A DNA stretch of 64,000 bases. It comes from Georgenia subflava. GTDB taxonomy: Bacteria; Actinomycetota; Actinomycetes; Actinomycetales; Actinomycetaceae. A program made the translations under genes and the position numbers. Below, in pieces: positions 57,883 through 64,000 of this stretch; the first letter of the stretch is position 1; every line of letters starts with the position of its first letter. The DNA is taken from NCBI RefSeq assembly GCF_009193155.1, contig NZ_VUKD01000003.1, positions 496,001-560,000 on the forward strand. Direction: 5' to 3'. The notes beneath the pieces were generated by a model that saw nothing but the letters and a program-made list of their open reading frames with translations, had not been told where the DNA came from and did no database searches.

Positions 57883-60624
57883 TCAGGGTCTGTCGTTGCC
57901 CCGCGAGAGGAGGTCGAGCTCGCCGGCTCGGCGGACGGCCGCCCGACGGTTGTTCACGCCCAGCTTGGCGTAGATGTTCTTCGTGTGGGTCCGCACGGTG
58001 TTGAGCGTGACCACGAGCTCGCGGGCGATCTGGGGCCCGTCGAGGTCCGTGGTGAGCAGCCGCAGGACCTCCAGCTCGCGGGCGCTCAGCCGCTCGACGA
58101 CTCCGGCCGCCCGGGGTGTCGCTCGTGGACCGGGCGCGAGAGGGGCGGCCGCCGCGGCCAGCCGGTGCGCGTAGTGCCCGGCCGGGGCCCGCCGCACCAG
58201 TGCGCCGAGCAGGGCCGAGAGAGCGTCGCCCTCGTCGAGGAAGAGGCGCACGTACCCCTCGGGCTCCGCCAGCCGCGCGGCCCGGTCGAGCGCGTCGACG
58301 GCAGGATCTGCGTCGCCGGCCGCATGGTGGGCGAGGGCCTGGAGCACGAGAGCCTCGACGACGGCGCCCGTGCGTCCGCCGTCCTCGGCCGAGCTCTGCA
58401 GGCGCGTCAGGAGGCGCCTGGGGTCGGGATGGCCACGCGGGCGCCCGGCGCGGGCGACGGCCAGGAGCACCCGGGCCAGGGTCAGGTGCTCGAACTCCCG
58501 GACATAGGTCAGGTCGTCGTCCGCGGAGAGCCCCTCCCGCCGCACCCACTCGAGCGCCTCGTCGACCGCGCCGAGCGCGACCAGCACGCGTGCCCGCACG
58601 GCCGCGAGCGGGCGGACGTCGGGCGAGTAGTCCGTGGTGAAGACCGCCTCGGCGTCGTGGAGGAGGTCGAGCGCGCCTTGCGGGTCGCCCTCGGCACGGC
58701 AGAGCCGCGCGCTCTCCAGGCACCACCGGTACCGGTTCTGCGGCAGTCCGAGAAGCTCACCCAGCTCCTCGCTCGCGCGCAGGTGGTCACGTGCGTCGTC
58801 GAGCCGGTTCTGCTCGATGAGGAGCCTCGCCATACCCACGTGCATGTCGCCCGTCCCCCGCGGCGGCGGGGAACCGTGCTCGGCAGCCATCGCGAGCCCG
58901 CGTTCGAAGGTCGCCATGGCGTCGCGGAGCCCGCCACGCGCGACCTGGACGTCGGACAGGCCGAGGCGGCAGCCCAGGACGTCGGCGTAGTGACCGGCCC
59001 GGGCGAGGCTCCGGACCGCCTCGGTGTACCAGCGTTCCGCAGCCGCCAGGTCACCGCTGGTCCAGCACGCCAGCGCCAGGAGGGCCTGCGCCGCCCCACG
59101 GTCGACGTGGTCCTCCGGCCCGGCCAGCTCGAGGACCCGCCCGGCGTGCGCCATGGTGCCTGGCACGTCACCGGTGACGTGCGCCTGGCCCGCCCGGTAG
59201 ACGGCGATCGCCCCCGGCAGGCGCCGGAACGCCTCGGCGTCGACGACGACCATCGGTGTCGTGGGCACCGATTCCCCGGAGCGCGTCGGGCGCAGCCACT
59301 GCTCGGCGTCGCGCAGACGCTGCTCGACCCCCTCGACCTCGCCGCGGACCATCAGCGCACCGGCGTAGGCGACGCTGAGCACGGGTCTCGTCCGGAGGAT
59401 GTCGTCGGGGATCGCCTGGATCCACGCCCGCATCGTCACCTCCTGCCGGTCGCGGCTCAGCTCGGGCAGCACGACCTCGAGCAGGTCCGCGGCCCGGGCG
59501 GCGTCCCCGCCGGCCAGTGCGTGGTGGATCGCCAGGCTCCGCGGGCCGTTCGTCTCGTACCAGGCGCTGGCACGCCGATGGAGCGCGGCGACAGCCTCCG
59601 CCGGCCGCTCGCCCACGAGCCGGGCCCGCAATACGTCGGCGAACAGGTGGTGGTACCTGTACCAGCGGCGCCGGTCGTCGAGGGGCACCACGAACAGGTT
59701 GCGCCGGTCGAGCGTCTCCAGCAGCCCCGCGGAGCCGTGCCCCTCGGTCACGGCGTCGCAGAGCGAGCCCGACATCTGGGTGAGGACGGAGGTCTGCAGG
59801 AGGAAGTCGCGGACGTCGACCGGCTGGCCCTGGAGGACCTCCTCGGCGAGGTAGTCCACCACGTGGCGATCGTCGCCGGCGAACTCCGCGACGAACCCGG
59901 CGACGTCGCCCCGGCCCCGTATCGACAACGCCGCGAGCTGCAGCGCGGCGATCCATCCTTCGGTGCGTTCGTCCAGGCTCGCGATCTGGTCCGGGGTGAG
60001 CGTCAGGCCCATGACCCCGGTGAGGTAGGAGGCCGTCTCGGCGGTGGTGAAGCGCAGGTCGTCGGCACGGACCTCGACGAGGTCGCCGCGTGCCCGCCAC
60101 CGCGCCAGCGGCAGGGCGGGGTCGGCGCGGCTCGCGATCACCACGTGCAGCGTCGGCGGCTGGTTCTCCAGCAGGAAGGCCACGCCGTCGCGGACCTCGG
60201 GCGAGTCGATCACGTGGTAGTCGTCGAGGACGAGAGTCAGATCGTCCGCGCGGGCACCGACGTCGTTGACGAGGGTGGCGAGAACGCGCTCCGTGGTGGT
60301 CCGGCGGGACTGCAGGAGGGCCTGCGCCCGGGCCCCGGCGTCCGGCGCCGCCGCATGGACGGCCGCGACGACGTAGCGCCAGAAGACGGCGGGGTCGTTG
60401 TCACGCGTGTCGAGCGAGACCCAGGCGACGCAGCGGCCGGCGACGGGGTCCGTCGCGAGCCACTCGGTCAGCAGGGTCGTCTTGCCGAAGCCCGCCTGTG
60501 CGGAGAGGAGCGTCAGGCGGGCGTCCGGGAGCCCGGAGAGGACGTCGAGCAGCCGGGTGCGGTCGACAGTCCCGGTCCGTCGCCTCGGGATACGGACCTT
60601 GGTGTCGAGCACCGGGACGGTCAC
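57883..60624 (-). CDS. MalT-like LuxR-family transcriptional activator (LAL/STAND)
   Basis: 913-residue regulator. N-terminal P-loop NTPase with AQAGFGKTTLLTEW (Walker A about 43-50) and LTLVLDDYHVI (Walker B). A winged-helix region follows (RRRWYRYHHLFADVLRARL), then long TPR-like helical repeats (about 400-820). The C-terminal LuxR helix-turn-helix is LSARELEVLRLLTTDLDGPQIARELVVTLNTVRTHTKNIY. MalT-type proteins bind an inducer and ATP, oligomerise and activate transcription. GTG start with GGGAGG about 10 nt upstream. It lies upstream of the small-protein/oxidoreductase/ABC operon on the same strand. Confidence 0.93.
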   Translation of the reverse strand: MTVPVLDTKVRIPRRRTGTVDRTRLLDVLSGLPDARLTLLSAQAGFGKTTLLTEWLATDPVAGRCVAWVSLDTRDNDPAVFWRYVVAAVHAAAPDAGARAQALLQSRRTTTERVLATLVNDVGARADDLTLVLDDYHVIDSPEVRDGVAFLLENQPPTLHVVIASRADPALPLARWRARGDLVEVRADDLRFTTAETASYLTGVMGLTLTPDQIASLDERTEGWIAALQLAALSIRGRGDVAGFVAEFAGDDRHVVDYLAEEVLQGQPVDVRDFLLQTSVLTQMSGSLCDAVTEGHGSAGLLETLDRRNLFVVPLDDRRRWYRYHHLFADVLRARLVGERPAEAVAALHRRASAWYETNGPRSLAIHHALAGGDAARAADLLEVVLPELSRDRQEVTMRAWIQAIPDDILRTRPVLSVAYAGALMVRGEVEGVEQRLRDAEQWLRPTRSGESVPTTPMVVVDAEAFRRLPGAIAVYRAGQAHVTGDVPGTMAHAGRVLELAGPEDHVDRGAAQALLALACWTSGDLAAAERWYTEAVRSLARAGHYADVLGCRLGLSDVQVARGGLRDAMATFERGLAMAAEHGSPPPRGTGDMHVGMARLLIEQNRLDDARDHLRASEELGELLGLPQNRYRWCLESARLCRAEGDPQGALDLLHDAEAVFTTDYSPDVRPLAAVRARVLVALGAVDEALEWVRREGLSADDDLTYVREFEHLTLARVLLAVARAGRPRGHPDPRRLLTRLQSSAEDGGRTGAVVEALVLQALAHHAAGDADPAVDALDRAARLAEPEGYVRLFLDEGDALSALLGALVRRAPAGHYAHRLAAAAAPLAPGPRATPRAAGVVERLSARELEVLRLLTTDLDGPQIARELVVTLNTVRTHTKNIYAKLGVNNRRAAVRRAGELDLLSRGNDRP

Positions 60625-60729
60625 CTGCCACCTCCCGTCGGGAAGCGGTCGGCGTCGGACGGGTCGACGCGGCCCGGCGGTGCCGGGTGGGTCGACGGTA
60701 GCGCGTGCCGGCGGACTGCGGCAGGCTCC

Positions 60730-63700
60730 TCAGGCGTAGAAGAGCTCCTCGACGACGGTGCGGGCCCGCCGTGCGGTGCGCAGGTAGTGCTCCTCGAGGT
60801 CCAGCCGGCCGCCGGGCTCGAACCCGAGCAGCCGGGCGACCACCTCGAGCTCGACCGGTTCGTGCGGCAGCACGTCGGTCCGCCGGCCGGTGGTCCGGCC
60901 GGTCCCGAGGACGATCGCGTCGCGGACCCGCGAGGCCAGCTGCCAGGCGTCCGCCAGCCGCTCGGCCTCCGCCACACCGACCAGACCGGCCTCGTGCAGC
61001 GCGTGGAGGGCGTCGAGGGTGACCGGGGTACGCAGCTCCGGCACCGCGCCGGCGTGCTGCAGCTGCAGCAGCTGCACGGTCCACTCGACGTCGCTCAGCC
61101 CGCCCGGGCCCAGCTTCAGGTTCCGGTTCGGCGGCACCCCGCGCGGCATCCGCTCGGACTCCACCCGCGCCTTGATGCGGCGCAGCTCACGCAGCTGGCT
61201 CTCCGAGAGCCCCTCCTCGGGGTAGCGCAGCGGCGCGATCAGCGCCTCGAAGCGCCCGGCCAGGTCGTCGTCGCCCGCCACCGGCCGCGCCCGGAGCAGC
61301 GCCTGGCGCTCCCACGGCTCGACCCATCGCTCGTAGTACTCCGCGTAGGCCGCCAGCGTGCGCACCAGGGGGCCGTTGCGGCCCTCCGGGCGCAACCCGG
61401 CGTCGACCTCGAGCGGCGGCTCGGGCCCCGTCGAACCCAGGAGGCTCCGCACCGCCGTCGCGACCGCCAGCGCCGTCCGCGTGGCGACCCCCTCGTCGAC
61501 CCCCGGCAGCGGGTCGTGCACGAAGAGCACGTCGGCGTCGGAGGCGTAGCTCATCTCCTGCCCGCCGAGGCGTCCCATCGCGACCACGAGGTACCGCGAC
61601 GGCGCCTCGTCCAGCCCCGCCTCCGCCGTCGCCTGCGCAACGGCCACCCGCAGCGCCCCCTGGAGCGCGACGTCCGCGGCGGTGGTGATCATCGCCGGGG
61701 CCCGTCTGTCCCCACCCGTGCCTGCCGCGAGCACGTCGCCGATGGCGGCCCGCAGCAGCTCCCGACGGCGCAGGTAGCGTGCCGCGAGGACGGCCTCCAC
61801 CGGGTCCTCGCGCCTGGCCTGCAGCGCGGCCAGCTCTGCCCCCAGCGCCAACGCCGTCGGTCCGCGCAGGTCGGCGGCGTCGTCGAGCCACGCGACGGCC
61901 TCGGGCAGCCGGGCGATCGCCTCCGCGACGTACCTGCTGCCGGAGAGCAGCGTGGCCAGGCGGCGGGCGGCGCCGCCGGAGTCGCGCAGCAGCTTCAGGT
62001 ACCAGTGCGTGGTGCCCATGGTCTCGGAGAGCTTGCGGAACGCGAGCAGACCGGCGTCCGGTTCGGGCCCCTGCCCGAACCACCCGAGCATCACCGGAAG
62101 GAGGTGCCGCTGGATCGTGGCACGGCGGGAGATCCCCTCGGTGAGCGCCGCGATGTGCCGCAGCGCCCCCTCGGGGTCGTGGTACCCGATCACGGCGAGC
62201 CGGGCGCGCGCCGCCTCGGGCGTGAGGGCGACGTCGTCCGCGCTCAGCTGGGCGGTGAGCGGCAGCAGCGGACGGTAGAAGATCTCCTCGTGGAGGTGGC
62301 GGACCTCGCGCCGGACCTGTCGCCACCGCTCCTCCAGGCTGCCGGCGCCCTCCACCCCGTCGACCCGCATGGACCGCCCGAGGCGGCGCAGGTCGGCCTC
62401 GCCGGTCGGCACCAGGTGCGAGCGCCGCATCCGATGGAGCTGGATGCGGTGCTCGAGCACCCGCAGGAACCGGTAGTGGTGGTCCAGCTGCTGCGCGTCG
62501 TCCCGCGCGACGTAGCCGCCCGCCGCCAGCTGCGCGAGCCCCTCCAGCGTGCTGCGCGAGCGGATCTGTCCGTCCGTGCGCCCGTGCACCATCTGCAGCA
62601 GCTGCACCGTGAACTCGACGTCGCGCAGCCCGCCCTTGCCGAGCTTGAGCTGGCGGTCCGCCTCGGCGGCCGGCACGTGCGCCTCGACCCGCCGGCGCAT
62701 CGCCTGGGCGTCCTCGACGAAGTGCTCCCGCTCGACGGCGGTCCACACCAGCGGCGCCAGCGCCGCGCAGTACGCCTCCCCCAGGGCCAGGTCCCCGGCG
62801 ACCGGGCGCGCCTTGAGCAGCGCCTGGAACTCCCACGCCTTGGCCCAGCGCTCGTAGTAGGCCACGTGCGAGGCGAGGGTGCGCACGAGTGGCCCGTCCT
62901 TGCCCTCGGGGCGCAGGTTCGCGTCCAGCGGCCACAGCGCGGGCTCGGGACCGGGGGCCGAGACCGCTGCCGCGAGCGCGGTGGCGAGCCTGGTCCCCCG
63001 GGCGACGGCGTCGTGCTCGGTGGTCGCGTCGGCCGGTTCGACGACGTAGACGACGTCGACGTCGGAGATGTAGTTGAGCTCGCGCCCGCCCGTCTTCCCC
63101 ATGCCGAGGACCGCCAGCCGCACCTGCGCCGCCTCGGGGTTGTCCGCCCGGACGACCGCGAGCGCGGCGTCCAGCGCGCCGGCCACGATGTCGGCCATCG
63201 CGGCAGCGACCTTCGGCAGGTCGGCCAGCGGGTCCGGGCTCGTCAGGTCGGCAGCGGCGATCTCGAGGAGGCGACGGCGGTACGTGCGACGCACCGTCGC
63301 CGCGCCCTCCGCGCCGCCCACCTGTGCGACCGGGACGTCGTCACCCGGATCGGCGCCGACGGCGCGCAGTGCGCGCTCGCGCTCGTCCGCCGGCAGCAGG
63401 TCCAGCACCGGGACCTCGTCGGCGCGGTGGGCGAGGAGCCCGGCGTCCTCGGGCCGCGCCACGAGCATGTCCCCCAGCGCGGCCGAGGCCCCCAGCACGG
63501 CGAGCAGGCGGCGCCGGTGGACACCGTCGTCGGCCAGCACCGTCGTCAGGTCGTCGGCGGTCCCGGCCTCGGCCGCCGCCTCGGCGAGCCGCAGCAGGGT
63601 CAGCAGGGCACGGTCCGGGTCCGCCGTCGCCCCCAGGGCCTCGGGCAGCGGCGAACCGGCCGCCGCGGCCGCGACGGCGGGGGCGAGGACGGCGTCCTCG

Positions 63701-63777
63701 AGGCGCGCGGCCGCGACGCCCGGCTCGGCGAAGCCCAGCCGGCGCAGCGCCGACGTCGTCGAGACCTCACGCACCAC
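60730..63777 (-). CDS. glnE: Bifunctional glutamine-synthetase adenylyltransferase/deadenylyltransferase
   Basis: 1015-residue enzyme with two nucleotidyltransferase halves. The N-terminal half has GMGKTGGRELNYISDVDVVYV and the C-terminal half has AMGRLGGQEMSYASDADVLFV; each carries the DxD pair. Each half is followed by a helical linker with KLGKGGLRDVEFTVQLLQ and KLGPGGLSDVEWTVQLLQ. It adds or removes AMP on the GlnA tyrosine according to nitrogen status. GTG start at 63777. Ortholog of Rv2221c and 42 nt downstream of glnA2, probably one transcript. Confidence 0.96.
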   Translation of the reverse strand: MVREVSTTSALRRLGFAEPGVAAARLEDAVLAPAVAAAAAGSPLPEALGATADPDRALLTLLRLAEAAAEAGTADDLTTVLADDGVHRRRLLAVLGASAALGDMLVARPEDAGLLAHRADEVPVLDLLPADERERALRAVGADPGDDVPVAQVGGAEGAATVRRTYRRRLLEIAAADLTSPDPLADLPKVAAAMADIVAGALDAALAVVRADNPEAAQVRLAVLGMGKTGGRELNYISDVDVVYVVEPADATTEHDAVARGTRLATALAAAVSAPGPEPALWPLDANLRPEGKDGPLVRTLASHVAYYERWAKAWEFQALLKARPVAGDLALGEAYCAALAPLVWTAVEREHFVEDAQAMRRRVEAHVPAAEADRQLKLGKGGLRDVEFTVQLLQMVHGRTDGQIRSRSTLEGLAQLAAGGYVARDDAQQLDHHYRFLRVLEHRIQLHRMRRSHLVPTGEADLRRLGRSMRVDGVEGAGSLEERWRQVRREVRHLHEEIFYRPLLPLTAQLSADDVALTPEAARARLAVIGYHDPEGALRHIAALTEGISRRATIQRHLLPVMLGWFGQGPEPDAGLLAFRKLSETMGTTHWYLKLLRDSGGAARRLATLLSGSRYVAEAIARLPEAVAWLDDAADLRGPTALALGAELAALQARREDPVEAVLAARYLRRRELLRAAIGDVLAAGTGGDRRAPAMITTAADVALQGALRVAVAQATAEAGLDEAPSRYLVVAMGRLGGQEMSYASDADVLFVHDPLPGVDEGVATRTALAVATAVRSLLGSTGPEPPLEVDAGLRPEGRNGPLVRTLAAYAEYYERWVEPWERQALLRARPVAGDDDLAGRFEALIAPLRYPEEGLSESQLRELRRIKARVESERMPRGVPPNRNLKLGPGGLSDVEWTVQLLQLQHAGAVPELRTPVTLDALHALHEAGLVGVAEAERLADAWQLASRVRDAIVLGTGRTTGRRTDVLPHEPVELEVVARLLGFEPGGRLDLEEHYLRTARRARTVVEELFYA

Positions 63778-63819
63778 GCCCCCTCACCTCCCGGTCCGGA
63801 ACCGTCGCGGAGCCCCGGC

Positions 63820-64000
63820 TCACAGCGAGGGGATGAACCGCTGCAGCTCGAAGGCGGTGACCTGGTTGCGGTAGTCCTCCCACTCGGAGCGCTTGTTGCG
63901 CAGGAAGAACTCGAAGCTGTCCTCGCCCAGGGTCTCGGCGACGAGCTCGGAGCCCTCCATGAGCTCGACCGCCTGGCGCAGCGAGTTGGGCAGCGCCTGG
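63820..64000 (-). CDS. glnA2: Glutamine synthetase GlnA2-type, C-terminal fragment (runs off window)
   Basis: Only the last 59 residues are in the window. The C-terminus contains LGEDSFEFFLRNKRSEWEDYRNQVTAFE and ends LQRFIPSL, typical of the shorter glutamine synthetase-like proteins next to glnE (Rv2222c). This class lacks the adenylylated-Tyr loop and in relatives acts weakly as glutamine synthetase or on polyamine-type substrates. It is truncated by the window edge, not by mutation. Confidence 0.85.
   Translation of the reverse strand, partial: QALPNSLRQAVELMEGSELVAETLGEDSFEFFLRNKRSEWEDYRNQVTAFELQRFIPSL

Noticed and set aside
1-64000. tRNA, rRNA, transposase or phage genes
   Set aside because: No cloverleaf-like or CCA-ended segments, no rRNA motifs and no DDE or integrase motifs were found on either strand by reading; a tRNAscan-type run would be the decisive check.

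Overview
The window is very GC-rich, uses GTG starts heavily and has dense gene packing with many 1-4 nt overlaps. With the class II DAHP synthase, the bcc/aa3 cytochrome genes, PASTA-kinase, DUF3043/DUF4191/DUF4192 proteins and a GlnR-type operator, this points to a high-GC actinomycete, probably of the Micrococcales (Cellulomonas/Georgenia-like; the family is inference). Gene order follows, from memory, the M. tuberculosis Rv2173-Rv2222c block: prenyl synthase, Rv2175c-like DNA-binding protein, PknL-like kinase, aroG, plsC, fadD15-like ligase, Rv2191-like nuclease, trpD, ctaE-qcrCAB, ctaF/ctaC, HesB protein, glycerate kinase, DUF3043, aminopeptidase, 2-oxoacid dehydrogenase E2, TIGR01777 epimerase, lipB-lipA, DUF4191, RDD, glnA1, glnE, glnA2. 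Lineage-specific genes interrupt this backbone.

Layout. 0-0.2 kb: a tandem glycine riboswitch on the minus strand, reading out of the window, probably into a gcv gene. 0.3-12.4 kb: stress protein, DUF4192, isoprenoid synthase, a cell-wall/signalling group (DNA-binding protein, four-LysM transglycosylase, PASTA kinase), sulfite-oxidase-like protein, aroG, PPi-type phosphofructokinase and plsC. 12.4-19.4 kb: a frameshifted ROK glucokinase, acyl-CoA ligase, exonuclease/GIY-YIG fusion, RAM-domain protein, and a receiver-like protein coupled to trpD. 19.7-28.7 kb: respiratory chain (ctaE-qcrCAB forward; ctaC-ctaD-ctaF reverse) with sodA between. 29-38 kb: FKBP lipoprotein, HesB, glycerate kinase, DUF4333 lipoprotein, M20 peptidase, DUF3043, pyrD, two membrane proteins and pepA. 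38.4-49.9 kb: lpd-E2 and the lipoate genes lipB-lipA, separated by an epimerase, a degenerate kinase, an MMPL transporter and its divergent MarR regulator. 50-64 kb: nitrogen-assimilation genes glnA1, glnE and glnA2 (partial), interrupted by a DUF222/HNH gene and by a minus-strand cassette (ABC transporter, oxidoreductase, small proteins, MalT-like LuxR regulator).

How the genes work together. QcrCAB and CtaCDEF should form the menaquinol-oxidising bcc-aa3 chain. E2 needs lipoate, which LipB and LipA supply. GlnE adenylylates glutamine synthetase, and the GlnA1 promoter carries GlnR-like half-sites. The prenyl synthase could supply polyprenyl or menaquinone side chains.

Two sequence-level themes stand out. 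Many genes have a TANNNT-like -10 hexamer only 5-8 nt before the start codon, the signature of leaderless transcripts. Many gene 3' ends and gaps carry short tandem repeats of unrelated sequence (12-49 bp units, 3-9 copies). I found no tRNA, rRNA, CRISPR array or transposase. Coordinates were counted by hand from the sequence; family names rest on motif recognition, not on searches.
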